Assembly (NCBI RefSeq): GCF_004361815.1
Contig: NZ_SNWA01000004.1
Span: 186,001-250,000 of the forward strand
Source of the DNA: Paraburkholderia sp. BL10I2N1
Lineage (GTDB): Bacteria; Pseudomonadota; Gammaproteobacteria; Burkholderiales; Burkholderiaceae
DNA length: 64,000 nt
Direction: 5' to 3'
Positions 16,789-25,621 of this stretch are shown piece by piece. A program made the translations under genes and the position numbers. The notes under the pieces were generated by a model that did no database searches, was not told the DNA's origin, and saw only the letters and a program-made list of their open reading frames with translations. Within the stretch, counting starts at the first letter, position 1; each line of letters starts with the position of its first letter.

Positions 16789-18354
16789 CTAACGCTGCGT
16801 GTCCGCCGATTTCCCCCACATGAGAGATTCAGGATGCTGTTCCAGGTAATCCGAAAATGCATGCAGGTTCGCAAGCGTCCGGCGCAGTTCAGTTAACGCC
16901 TCGTGAATATCGGACTGCATCGGAGAGTTCTGCTGCAGCGTGGCGTTCGCAGCATTGAACGACTGCTCGGCAACCGCCAGTGTTGTGCGTGCCTGTGGAG
17001 CCAGTTCCGTGTCGATTCGCCGGAACAGGGAATTGGCGTTCACGAGACTCTGGTTGAGGTTGATGGCGATCTCCTTGAAGGGGACACGGTCGAGCCTGTT
17101 CACTATGTTGGCGAGTTTGTCCTGAAGCTCCTCGAGTGTATTGGGCACGGTCGGCAGTTCGACCGGCGTGCGCCGGGTGTCAATGCTGACAGCCGGCGCG
17201 TGCGGGAAAAAGTCCAGCGCCACATATCGTTGGCCGGTCAGGAGGCTCCCCGTGCGCAACTGCCCGCGCAGACCTTGAGCAACCAGTTGGTGCAGAAGCA
17301 CCTTGCCGGCCTCGCTTGAGCCTTTTCCGAGTGCTTCCCTGTAACGTCGCCCGAGACGATAGGGGTACAGGTTGAGTGTCACAACCATATCAAAGCGAAC
17401 ACCTGTTGGATTGAAATCGACGTCGATTGCGGTGACCTCGCCCAATTCGACGCCATCGAAGTCGACCGGTGCGCCAACTGATAATCCGCGCACTGAGCCG
17501 TTGAACCTCATACGCACAGATGCGGCAGGTCCATCGTCGGCACGGTGCATGGCCTCGGTCCTGCTTGCTGCAAGAGCGAACACGGTGCCGTCGGTAGCGC
17601 GGCGCTCGGGAACCGATGATTCAGGCAAGTCGAAAGCAATGCCTCCGGAGAGGAGCGTAGCTATGGACTGGGTGTCCAGATTAAATCCGCTGGAATCGAA
17701 TCGCAGGTCGATTCCGCTCGCGTGCCACCATCGCGTGCCCGAAGTGACGTAACGGTCGTATGGTGTCTTCACGAACACATCGACGTCCACCGCGGTGCCG
17801 TCTCTGGCTAACGAATAGTTGAGCACCTGCCCCACGTGCACGCGCCGAAAATAGATTGGCGAACCCACATTGAGCGATTCGAGGGAGTCGGCGCGCAGAA
17901 CGAATCTTCCTCCGATCTGGTCGCTGGTAACCGAAGGCGGTGTCTCCAAACCGACAAACTCCCTGCATCTTGTGGAAAAGCGTCCAGCATCCACTGCGAT
18001 GTATGGACCTGAGATGACTGTGGCCAGCCCGGAGACACCCGTCATGCCGACCCGGGGACGGACTACCCAGAATCGCGTGCCGCACATCGCGAACCGTTCG
18101 GCGGACGCCTCGAGTTGCACGACGGCGAGGACGCGTGTCCGGTCGTCCGACAGCTGCAGTCCCGCCAGCTTGCCTATTTCAACATCCTTGTAGCGCACGC
18201 GGGTTTTGCCACTCTCGAGCCCTTCGGCGGTGACAAAGCTGACGGCGACCTCAGGACCCGGTTGTGTGAGGAGGGGAGCGAGGAATGCAAGACAGATCAA
18301 AGCGACAGCAAGAGGGATAAGCCACAGGGCTGACGTTAGCGGGCGACTTCGCAT
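16789..18354 (-). CDS. pqiB: PqiB-like MCE protein (intermembrane lipid transport)
   Basis: 521 residues. One N-terminal membrane helix (about 10-30) is followed by three MCE domains at about 35-130, 150-255 and 280-395. Typical signatures are VRYKDVEIGKLAGLQL, SPIYFRRVHVGQVLNYSL and APVDFDGVELGEVTAIDV. A C-terminal helical region (about 420-500) probably forms the needle. In the PqiABC system, PqiB spans the periplasm and moves lipids between the membranes. Here the upstream coupled gene is not a recognisable PqiA. A separate lipoprotein gene (18953-19615) follows the usual pqiC position only loosely and belongs to DUF3313. Confidence 0.88.
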   Translation of the reverse strand: MRSRPLTSALWLIPLAVALICLAFLAPLLTQPGPEVAVSFVTAEGLESGKTRVRYKDVEIGKLAGLQLSDDRTRVLAVVQLEASAERFAMCGTRFWVVRPRVGMTGVSGLATVISGPYIAVDAGRFSTRCREFVGLETPPSVTSDQIGGRFVLRADSLESLNVGSPIYFRRVHVGQVLNYSLARDGTAVDVDVFVKTPYDRYVTSGTRWWHASGIDLRFDSSGFNLDTQSIATLLSGGIAFDLPESSVPERRATDGTVFALAASRTEAMHRADDGPAASVRMRFNGSVRGLSVGAPVDFDGVELGEVTAIDVDFNPTGVRFDMVVTLNLYPYRLGRRYREALGKGSSEAGKVLLHQLVAQGLRGQLRTGSLLTGQRYVALDFFPHAPAVSIDTRRTPVELPTVPNTLEELQDKLANIVNRLDRVPFKEIAINLNQSLVNANSLFRRIDTELAPQARTTLAVAEQSFNAANATLQQNSPMQSDIHEALTELRRTLANLHAFSDYLEQHPESLMWGKSADTQR

Positions 18355-18822
18355 TTACAGTCTTCCGGAGGCCACGTCGCATACATCTCTCGCAAGCCGG
18401 CAAACATGCAGGTAGCCCGTACCCAGATAACGCAGCAGGCGTTTCATCCGGCGCGCGATGCCACCGCCGATCGAGTCCGGACGCGCGACAACCTCGTACT
18501 TCAGACTTTGCGGGCTGGAAGCCTTGGTCTGACCTCGGGTTTGCAGGGTTCCCTGATGCTGCGGGCGCATTGTCCGAACCTTCTGAAGAGACCTGCGGCG
18601 CAAGCGTGAAGCGGTGTGAACATCGGGATAGAAGCCCACGACTAGCGTGATATAGACAAGGGCGGCGAAGACCCCGGCCAGGGTGCCGAATACGTCCCTT
18701 GCGGCTGTGCCGCGCATGAAATGGACCGGAATCCCTACCAGCAGGTATGCGACCGAGAACACGATGGCGACCATCAAAGGCGGGGGCGCGAATGAGACAA
18801 CGACGTCGGCAAATGCGTGCAT
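18355..18822 (-). CDS. Small membrane protein coupled to pqiB
   Basis: 155 residues. Its stop codon directly abuts the pqiB start, so the two are translated together. Two hydrophobic segments (about residues 15-32 and 42-64) precede a basic, Ser/Gln-rich cytoplasmic-like tail with many Arg residues. It lacks the Cys motifs and length of PqiA. The N-terminal half (VVVSFAPPPLMVAIVFSVAY) looks like a genuine membrane protein. The tail has unusual composition and could result from an old frameshift. GAGG before ATG 18822 supports the start. Function unknown. Confidence 0.6.
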   Translation of the reverse strand: MHAFADVVVSFAPPPLMVAIVFSVAYLLVGIPVHFMRGTAARDVFGTLAGVFAALVYITLVVGFYPDVHTASRLRRRSLQKVRTMRPQHQGTLQTRGQTKASSPQSLKYEVVARPDSIGGGIARRMKRLLRYLGTGYLHVCRLARDVCDVASGRL

Positions 18823-18952
18823 GCACAGACCTCGCAGTAATTCAAACCAGCCGCCCTATCGCTGTGCCGAGCTCCGCAGACCGGTAAGTTGGGACGGTTG
18901 CCCGCCGTGCATCACCTTCGGACCGCGAGCGATGCAACGCAAAGCAATCCCG

Positions 18953-19615
18953 TCAATGAAGCTGTGACACAAGGGCATCGGCTCCCTTGTCGAGGCCGGT
19001 CTTTGCGGCACTCAGGGAACCGAAGGCCGCCGGCAGGTTCATGGCGTTCGGATACTGCTTCGAAACATATGCCTTCAGCAGTTGGCCACTGGCGCTGTCA
19101 TAGACTTCCACGGCGTAGGAGACCGAGCCGCTGAATGCCCCCTGGCCCCCGCGGATCGACTGCACACCGTTGTAGAGATTGCCCGCGAGGTCGAAATGCA
19201 TGAACTGTCCGACAAGCGGCGTTGTCGTTTCGGCGCCGGTTAGCGTCAGCTTGACCTGCAGGGTGTTGGGACCGGCATGCTTGGCAACGTCGAACCGTTT
19301 CGCCAGTTTCTTCGAGAACGTTTCTCCCATGTAGTCGGCAAGCGCGGCCCGGTCGGCGTCCTTCATGGCGCCGAACTGGTTGTCGTTGCCCTGATACACG
19401 ACAACAGGGTCCAGCATGACCTGCGTGTATCGGGACCAGACCACGGGGGTGGCATACTTGTAGGGCTCCTTGCCCGAATCGTCATCCCGGTTCTGCTTCA
19501 GCTGCGACGACGATGCGATGTCCGTGTAGGCGACGGGCTGCACACCCGCGCACCCCGACAGGGTCAACACCGCTGCGGCGATGAAAAGGCGCGGGACGAG
19601 TTTGTTCATGACCAT
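18953..19615 (-). CDS. DUF3313 family lipoprotein
   Basis: 220 residues from ATG 19615, where AAGGAG is six bases upstream. The signal peptide ends in a lipobox (LTLSGC, Cys about residue 23). The mature part has the DUF3313 pattern: YKYATPVVWSRYTQVMLDPV, DRAALADYMGETFSKKLAKR, LQVKLTLTGAETTTPLVGQF, and GSVSYAVEVYDSASGQLLKA. The family is of outer-membrane or periplasmic lipoproteins of unknown role. It lies divergent from the TetR gene at 19919, which is a candidate regulator. Confidence 0.87.
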   Translation of the reverse strand: MVMNKLVPRLFIAAAVLTLSGCAGVQPVAYTDIASSSQLKQNRDDDSGKEPYKYATPVVWSRYTQVMLDPVVVYQGNDNQFGAMKDADRAALADYMGETFSKKLAKRFDVAKHAGPNTLQVKLTLTGAETTTPLVGQFMHFDLAGNLYNGVQSIRGGQGAFSGSVSYAVEVYDSASGQLLKAYVSKQYPNAMNLPAAFGSLSAAKTGLDKGADALVSQLH

Positions 19616-19918
19616 TCTGTGCTCCTTGAAAGACAAATTGAGTGCCGGGCGGCGTCCAGGTAAGTCGAGAACCAATGAGGCCGAACAGTAGCATCGCCGA
19701 ATTCAGATGTAAACCGTCTATCCGGATTGTTTATGCTGCGCACGGAGCGATACAAGCGGTACAATTCCACCCTTCAGAGCGAATGCCTCCTGCGCCGGTG
19801 GTCCGCGGGGCCGCTCGCCGAAGCAGATTCACTGCACCGAATTGCTTGCCAAACACCATAGCGAGGCGGCAGCCATCGGGCCAGCACCGCAATCGTCGCG
19901 ACGTCATCAGTATCGATA
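19616..19918. promoter_or_regulatory. Divergent promoter region between DUF3313 lipoprotein and TetR
   Basis: About 300 bases separating two divergent genes. They must hold both promoters and, if the TetR is a local regulator, its operator. A TTGTTTATGC stretch near 19727 and GCGGTACAATTCC near 19757 look like promoter elements for the regulator. No clear dyad operator was found. Confidence 0.4.
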
Positions 19919-20515
19919 ATGGATAACCAGACCCGTTCGGAAATTTCCCGCAGGAAGGCAATTGATGCCGCCCTCATCATCCTGACCCGGGAGGGAATCG
20001 GTGGACTTACGTTCGATTCGTTGTCGCGCGAAAGTGGCATCAGCAAGGGCGGATTGCTACATCAGTTCCGCACCAGGCAAGGGGTGCTTTGCGCTCTGCT
20101 GGAATATCAGCGGCAGCAGTTTGAGCAGATTGCCCGTGACTATATGGCGAAGGAAGGCGCATCGAAGGCCGAACCGAACCTCGCGGCCCAGATTGCAATT
20201 TATCGGGAATCCATCAATCAGCCGCATTCGGTGGCACGGGCAGTTCTCGCAGCGCTTGTCGAGAGTCCAACCTTGCTTGAAGACATGAAGACGTCTGACG
20301 CGGCGAAAATGAAGGCGTTGCAAGATGAAGCGACCGACCTGGATCTGTCGTTGTTGCGATACTTTGCTGCCAGCGGCCTTGCCTTTCACTCTCTGTTGGG
20401 ACTGTCGCCGTTGGGTGATTCGGCTCGCAACAGGCTGTTCGACCGTCTCCTCGACGAAGAGAGTTGGCAGGGTCAGAAGTTGCAGCCAAAACGTCGTAAG
20501 CGGTCTGGAGGCTGA
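19919..20515 (+). CDS. TetR/AcrR family regulator
   Basis: 198 residues. The N-terminal helix-turn-helix shows the TetR pattern: RRKAIDAALIILTREGIGGL, TFDSLSRESGISKGGLLHQF, and RTRQGVLCALLEY. The ligand domain is all-helical, and the C-terminus is basic (PKRRKRSGG). The G-L-L-H-Q-F recognition helix end resembles regulators with YsiA-like domains. It probably controls its own promoter and the divergent DUF3313 lipoprotein gene. Confidence 0.9.
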   Translation: MDNQTRSEISRRKAIDAALIILTREGIGGLTFDSLSRESGISKGGLLHQFRTRQGVLCALLEYQRQQFEQIARDYMAKEGASKAEPNLAAQIAIYRESINQPHSVARAVLAALVESPTLLEDMKTSDAAKMKALQDEATDLDLSLLRYFAASGLAFHSLLGLSPLGDSARNRLFDRLLDEESWQGQKLQPKRRKRSGG

Positions 20516-20620
20516 CCGCCGCGGTGGCGCGAATGGAGGAGCCGGAATGGGATATTCTGCGTATGGGCGTTCCTCGGTTTCGTCAACAGCGAACTTTCGC
20601 TGCCGCCCGCGCGACGCTTC

Positions 20621-21535
20621 CTAGTTCACCGCCGCCCGTTCCCCGAACACCGCCTGCAGCGCCTGCTGAAACTTCCCGGCGATCTTCCCGAATCCGTCGT
20701 ACGCCGGATGCAATTCGTTGGCCCAATCGGTATCTGGATTCAAGGTACCCTGCGTTTTCACAACCACGACCTTATTCGTCGCAGTACACAAGCCATCGAG
20801 CATCTTCGCAAAATAACCAAGAATCTCCGCGACGACGCTACGCCCGTTCACCAGGAACTGCGCGTCGACGGGAGGGGACGCCCAGCCTCGATCGACGAAC
20901 GAGGGTTGCAGCCATGGTCCGACGAGTCCGTCGCAAATGGATGCGTTCGTCGGCGTAGCGTAGTCGTATTGATGGAAGACGAGATAGCACCCGTTAGCGT
21001 ACGCATCGCGCACGGCGATCAGGTCTAGATATGCGCGCCGAACGATATCGGCAATGTCCGACAGTGCGTCATAGTTCACGGCATGCGTGAAATCTCCGCC
21101 GACGGACGCGGCGTCCTTCAACCAGAACCTGAACGCATCGCCGACGAGATCGTTGCCTCCGCCTGAAAACAGAATCGCGTCGAAAGGAGCGTGCGCTGGA
21201 TCCTTGAGTGTGGAAATCAAAACGTCGCGCTTCGACGTACCGAGTAACGCGGTTGTAGCATCGGCGTAATGCGCCAACTTAAGTGGCTTTGGATTGAGAT
21301 TCAACAGGTCTGTCAGCGATACGATTACGTCGGTAGGAAGGTGCCCGAGCGAGGGCACGGGATAGTCGAACCACGAATCGCCGTCCGCCAACAGGTTTAG
21401 CGGTTGTACGAGCGTCCCTGCAACGTTTTTTCGCGCGTCTTTCAACTGGCGCCTGTGTTCGTCCTTGCGCGCACTTATATCCGATCTAATCTGCTGTTGT
21501 AACCGGCGATAAGCGTCTAGCGTGGCGGTAGTCAT
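20621..21535 (-). CDS. SGNH/GDSL-type hydrolase
   Basis: 304 residues. Block I is LADGDSWFDYP with the likely nucleophile Ser54. Block III is FSGGGNDLVG with Asn128. The C-terminal block, DTDWANELHPAYDGF, carries His276 and nearby acidic residues, so the SGNH catalytic set is present. There is no signal peptide; a helical, charged N-terminus (about 1-45) precedes the domain. The substrate cannot be predicted, but acyl or acetyl esters are usual. AGGAG before ATG 21535 supports the start. It is a single gene convergent with the TetR gene. Confidence 0.8.
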   Translation of the reverse strand: MTTATLDAYRRLQQQIRSDISARKDEHRRQLKDARKNVAGTLVQPLNLLADGDSWFDYPVPSLGHLPTDVIVSLTDLLNLNPKPLKLAHYADATTALLGTSKRDVLISTLKDPAHAPFDAILFSGGGNDLVGDAFRFWLKDAASVGGDFTHAVNYDALSDIADIVRRAYLDLIAVRDAYANGCYLVFHQYDYATPTNASICDGLVGPWLQPSFVDRGWASPPVDAQFLVNGRSVVAEILGYFAKMLDGLCTATNKVVVVKTQGTLNPDTDWANELHPAYDGFGKIAGKFQQALQAVFGERAAVN

Positions 21536-21668
21536 GTGCTGCTCCTAAGCGCAAGGTCGCGGGGCTAGCGTCACCCGCAACACATTAAGAGCGCTGAGCG
21601 CTCGAATTGGATCGGCATTGACCCGGTGCGCGGCAAGCCTAGGCCTTCAGGCCGGGGAAGGATAGCAC

Positions 21669-21685
21669 GGACGCCATAGGCGTCC
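21669..21685. repeat. Subterminal hairpin of the IS200/IS605 element
   Basis: GGACGCC pairs with GGCGTCC around a three-base loop. It lies just past the tnpA stop, where these elements carry the end hairpin recognised by TnpA. Confidence 0.65.
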
Positions 21686-21694
21686 TTTGAGCGG

Positions 21695-22111
21695 TCAATG
21701 CGGCGTCTGCTGCTGTTCGATGTATTGGCGGATGATTTCGATGGGCGCACCTCCACAGCTACCGGCAAAGTAGGACGGCGACCATAGCGCACCGCCCCAT
21801 AGCTTCTTGCGGATGCCCGGGTAGTTCCTTTTGCGGATCATCCGGCTGGACACGCCCTTCAGGCTGTTCACCAACGCCGAGACCGCCACCTTCGGCGGGT
21901 AGTTCACCAGCAGGTGGACGTGATCTTCCTCGCCATCGAACTCGACCAGTTCCGCCTCGAAGTCGGCGCAGACGCTGGAAAAGATGCTGTGCAGGTCGCC
22001 GAGCATTTCCCTGGTGAACACTTCCCGGCGGTATTTGGTAACGAAGACCAAATGGACATGCATCAGAAAAACGCAGTGTCTTCCGCGCCGGATATCGTTG
22101 TCGGTGCTCAT
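21695..22111 (-). CDS. tnpA: IS200/IS605 TnpA (Y1 HUH transposase)
   Basis: 138 residues from ATG 22111. The HUH metal-binding motif is His64-Val65-His66 (EEDHVHLLVNYPP), and the catalytic tyrosine is probably Tyr130 (IIRQYIEQQ). The core blocks HLVFVTKYRREVF and SALVNSLKGVSSRMIRKR are typical. Length matches the family norm. The enzyme cuts and joins single-stranded DNA at the element ends during replication. All key residues are present, so it could act on other complete copies in the genome even though this element has lost one end. Confidence 0.93.
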   Translation of the reverse strand: MSTDNDIRRGRHCVFLMHVHLVFVTKYRREVFTREMLGDLHSIFSSVCADFEAELVEFDGEEDHVHLLVNYPPKVAVSALVNSLKGVSSRMIRKRNYPGIRKKLWGGALWSPSYFAGSCGGAPIEIIRQYIEQQQTPH

Positions 22112-22132
22112 AGACCAAACTATACTATCCGC

Positions 22133-23224
22133 ATGCATCGCCTCCAAGCCTTCAAATACGAACTCATGCCAACCGGCGAACAGCGGCGCGACATGCTCCG
22201 CTTCGCCGGGGCGTGTCGCTTCGTGTTCAACAAGGCGCTCGCGTTGCTGAAGGAGCGTTACGAACAGGGCGAGAAGAAGCTGGGCTATGCCGGTCTGTGC
22301 AGGTTGCTCACCGAATGGCGTAATGGCCCGCAGACGCCATGGCTCAGGGATGCGCCGACACACCCGCTTCAGCAGACGCTCGAGGATCTGGAGCGCGCCT
22401 ATTCCAACTTCTTTGCCAGACGGGCCGACTTCCCGCGCTTCAAGAAGAAGGGCCAAGGCGACAGCTTTCGCTACCCCGACCCGAAGCAGGTCAAGCTCGA
22501 TCAGGCTAACAGCCCCATCTTCCTGCCCAAGCTCGGCTGGCTGCGCTATCGCAACAGCCGGGATGTGCCCCGCACGCTCAGGCAGGTCACGGTGTCGGCC
22601 AGCGGCGGCAAGTGGTATGTAAGCATCCAGACCGGGCGCGATGTCGATCAGCCGTTGCCGCAAGCCACCAGCGCAGTCGGTATCGACATGGGAATTACCC
22701 GCTTTGCCACGATGAGCGACGGCAATGACCTCGCGCCGCTCAACAGCTTCAGGCGGCACGAAGCCCGACTGCGCCGCGCGCAGCGGGCCATGAGCCGCAA
22801 GACAAAGTTCAGCAGCAACTGGAAGAAGGCGAAAGCCCGCGTCCAGCGCATCCATTCCCGGATCGGCAACGCTCGCCGCGACTACCTGCACAAGGCCACG
22901 ATCACGATCAGCCAAAACCACGCGATGGTGTGTATCGAGGACTTGCAGGTGCGCAACATGTCCAGGTCGGCGGCAGGCAACACCGGGCAACCGGGCAAGA
23001 ACGTTCGGGCCAAGTCCGGCCTGAACAAGTCAATCCTCAATCAGGGCTGGTTCGAGTTCCGCCGCCAACTGGACTACAAGCTGGTGTGGAATGGCGGCTA
23101 CCTCATCGCCGTGCCACCGCAGAACACGAGCCGGACGTGTTCATATAAGGATGTCAAAATAGGATATGCAACGAAGAAGATCTCTTCCGCCGAATCCGAA
23201 AAAGTCCTCTCCGACGCCAGCTAG
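22133..23224 (+). pseudogene. tnpB: TnpB (RuvC-type, RNA-guided nuclease family), C-terminally truncated
   Basis: ATG 22133. The N-terminal helical domain and WED-like region are complete. RuvC Asp185 (GIDMGITRFA) and Glu269 (VCIEDLQVRNM) are present. The frame reaches NTSRTC (Cys336), the first Cys of the zinc finger. It then changes into foreign sequence (YKDVKIGYATKK...) and stops at 23222-23224. The remaining zinc ligands and the third RuvC Asp are lost, so the nuclease should be inactive. In intact elements the guide RNA comes from the 3' end, which is also missing. Confidence 0.88.
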
Positions 23225-23354
23225 GCATCGGCGCCGCTCCATACGCTGTTTCGGCGATGAGTCTTTCAGGCTTGAGATTGAACCGGTCCACCATGACCTT
23301 CGTTGATTCAACTTCCGCGATTCGGTCTGCGGGCGTCACCACACAAGGGGCCAA
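23154..23354 (-). pseudogene. IS1182-type transposase fragment
   Basis: On the minus strand, TPADRIAEVESTKVMVDRFN followed by LKPERLIAETAYGAAPM matches an internal part of IS1182-like DDE transposases (xxAEVESTxxMxxRF..xPxRLxxDTAYG). The downstream residues do not continue the family, and there is no start with a ribosome site. The fragment abuts the broken tnpB, so the junction near 23143-23155 joins two mobile-element pieces in opposite orientation. Confidence 0.7.
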
Positions 23355-23604
23355 TCGCCGCCCCGAACTGAACGGCAGTTGCCCAGACCTTGCTCGTCAT
23401 TCCGCATTGCTGAGAACGCCGTCAACCCCGCCACGGCAGTTCATGTCGCGCTCACGGCGAATGCAAACCGTCACAACCGGACGAACACGTAAACGCCATT
23501 TGGCAAACTGATCAAGGGTCTGGGCCTGACCGGTTACGTTCGGACACACTTCGTTGCGATTCAGAATACTTCCGCCATCTAAAATCCGCGCACGGAGAAA
23601 AAAC

Positions 23605-23781
23605 ATGATCAAACTTTTGTGTGTCGTTGCGCTGGCGGCAAGCCTGTCAGGCTGCATTGTCGCTCCACCGTACGGTTATGCGCCTGCGCCTGCTTATGGA
23701 TATGCGCCAGCGTACTACGCAGCGCCTTCCCTCGATGTCGGCATCGGTTTCGGCGGTTACGGGCACGGCTGGCGAAAATAG
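23605..23781 (+). CDS. Small Tyr/Ala/Pro-rich lipoprotein
   Basis: 58 residues from ATG 23605 with GGAG seven bases upstream. A lipobox LSGC ends the signal peptide (Cys about residue 16). The mature peptide has YGYAP repeats and a Gly-rich end (GIGFGGYGHGW). Such tiny lipoproteins are common in Burkholderia and have no known function. The upstream in-frame start lacks a ribosome site. Confidence 0.75.
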   Translation: MIKLLCVVALAASLSGCIVAPPYGYAPAPAYGYAPAYYAAPSLDVGIGFGGYGHGWRK

Positions 23782-23921
23782 CCTCGTCGCGGCTCCGGCT
23801 CCGTTGACGAATCTATTGCTCGAGCCGAATGCTGGCGTGGTAGTCTTCAAGACGGTTCCAATTCCAATCCATTACCCCGACTGTTGCACCTACTGCTGAG
23901 AACCGAAATATCGGCGCCGCA

Positions 23922-24617
23922 ATGAACAGTTTCGATACAGCAGTGCAGATCTTCCTGACGCACAACGCCTTCCGCTCGGCGGCAATGAATCACGCGATAA
24001 GGGTGATAGCGGGCCAGGTCATATTCAAGGGCCTCGTCCTTATACCCGTGTTGTGGTGGATGTGGTTCAAACCGGGTCCGCGTAGTGAATGGAAGCGTGA
24101 GATGATCATCGCGACCGTCGCAAGTGGTCTTCTATCACTTGCGAGCGGCAGACTTCTCGCATATTGCTTGCCGTTCCGGCAGCGGCCGCTCTACAACCCG
24201 GAACTGCACCTGGACTTTCCCTCCGTCGGCCTGCATGACGCCGTTGTGCGCACGTGGAGTTCCTTTCCTAGCGACCATGCGATGCTATGGATGTCGATTG
24301 CGACGGGCATCTTTCTTGTCTCACGACGCGTCGGTACGCTCGCGCTGCTGTACACAGCTATCTTCATATGCTTGCCGCGGGTGTACCTTGGTTTGCATTA
24401 TCCGACTGATGTTCTCGCGGGAGCGGCCATCGGCGTAGCCATCACGTGTATCGCGACGCGAGATTTTATCAGGACACGTCTTGCTGGGCCGGTCCTGCGA
24501 TGGATGAACGGTTATCCGGGGCCTGCCTATATGCTGGCGTTTCTTTTGTCCTTTGAACTGGTCACCCAGTTCAATGAACTATTCCTGATCTTCAGGACGG
24601 GTTGGAAGGCGTTATAA
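23922..24617 (+). CDS. PAP2-superfamily membrane phosphatase (undecaprenyl-diphosphatase-like)
   Basis: 231 residues with about six membrane helices. The three phosphatase motifs are visible: C1 around RQRPLY (residues 86-91), C2 SFPSDHAML (Ser117, Asp118, His119) and C3 RVYLGLHYPTDVL (Arg153, His159, Asp163). It would remove phosphate from a lipid diphosphate such as undecaprenyl diphosphate at the periplasmic face. It stands alone after the small lipoprotein. A C-terminal extra helix pair (about 190-231) is longer than the shortest members. Confidence 0.88.
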   Translation: MNSFDTAVQIFLTHNAFRSAAMNHAIRVIAGQVIFKGLVLIPVLWWMWFKPGPRSEWKREMIIATVASGLLSLASGRLLAYCLPFRQRPLYNPELHLDFPSVGLHDAVVRTWSSFPSDHAMLWMSIATGIFLVSRRVGTLALLYTAIFICLPRVYLGLHYPTDVLAGAAIGVAITCIATRDFIRTRLAGPVLRWMNGYPGPAYMLAFLLSFELVTQFNELFLIFRTGWKAL

Positions 24618-24711
24618 ACACGCAAGGATTCCTGCCGGAGCGATATCGCAGTCGTTCCGCGCAACGACAGGCAAAGTTCCTTCTTCGTCAGGTGCGCGGT
24701 GCAAATGCGCT

Positions 24712-25554
24712 TCACTCACCTGGAGGAAAGTCGGTGGACGCTGCGAGTTCTGACTGTGCTTCGAAGCCAGCGATTCGCTTGCGCAGTGTCGCGATGGTGC
24801 TGTCCAGCGCCTGGGAGCCGAGCATCATCCGCAACGACGCGGGCTCGATGTCGACGCTTTCGATGATGCACGCCGCCATTCGAGCCGGATCGCCCGCCGC
24901 AAGACCACTCGCGGGATCGAGCATGCGGAGGAAACTGTGCGCGGGCGTTGCGTCGTAAATGGGCATGAGTTTCGCCACCTGTGCGCTGCCGCAGCGGAAT
25001 TCGGTGCGCGCACCGCCCGGTTCGACGATCGTCATACCGATCCCGAACGATTCGACCTCCTGAGCCACGGACTCCACGAAGCCTTCAATTCCCCATTTTG
25101 TTGCGTGGTACATCGAGTTGCCCGGGAAGGCCACCTATCCGCCGTAAGACGAGATCTGGATGACGCGTCCACCACCCTGTACGCGAAGGTGTGGCAGCGC
25201 CGCGCGGATTAGTTGAATCGAGCCGACCAGGTTGGTGGCGATCATATGCTCGACCTGCTCGTCGGTCAGTTCTTCGGCCGCGCCGAACAGCCCATAGCCC
25301 GCGTTGCTGATGACGACGTCGATACGCTGGTGCTGGTCGAACGCACGATTGACCGTTTCGCGGACCGCCGCCGTATTGGTCACGTCCAGTATTTCGGCGT
25401 GGAACGTCTGCGGATAGCGTGCGGGCAGGTCGCGGACCTTGCTTGTGTCGCGGACGGTTCCGATCACGCGGTCGCCGCGCTCGAGAAGCTGTTCGGAGAG
25501 CTGGCGGCCAAAGCCGCTACTGACACCCGTGATAAACCATGTGCGTTGTGACAT
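24712..25554 (-). pseudogene. Short-chain dehydrogenase interrupted by an amber stop
   Basis: From ATG 25554 (MSQRTWFITGVSSGFGRQLS) the frame shows the TGxxxGxG cofactor motif, NAGYG and the catalytic Ser in VIQISSYGG. A TAG stop at 25135-25137 then interrupts it, exactly where relatives have a Gln codon (SYGGQ). The same frame continues beyond the stop with VAFPGNSMYHATKWGIEGF, including the catalytic Tyr and Lys (YxxxK), and runs to 24712. A single CAG-to-TAG change explains this. Without readthrough the product lacks the active Tyr and Lys. The rest looks undamaged, which suggests a recent event. Confidence 0.85.
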
Positions 25555-25621
25555 CGTCAATGTTCCTGTGGTTGTTGCAATCATCCCTGCGGATCGTCTG
25601 ATCCGGCGATCCCGCTGTTGC

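Larger units (their letters stand above)
21640..23145. mobile_element. IS200/IS605 family element, tnpB end lost
   Basis: Divergent tnpA (minus) and tnpB (plus) start 21 bases apart around an ATGCAT palindrome. The tnpA-side end is marked by an imperfect GC hairpin region (21640-21690). The tnpB side breaks inside the zinc finger coding region near 23143, and no matching end structure follows. The element should therefore be immobile as a unit, although its tnpA looks intact. Confidence 0.8.

Noticed and set aside
22112..22990. Minus-strand extension upstream of tnpA
   Set aside because: The open frame continues through the antisense of tnpB. TnpA of normal length begins at 22111.
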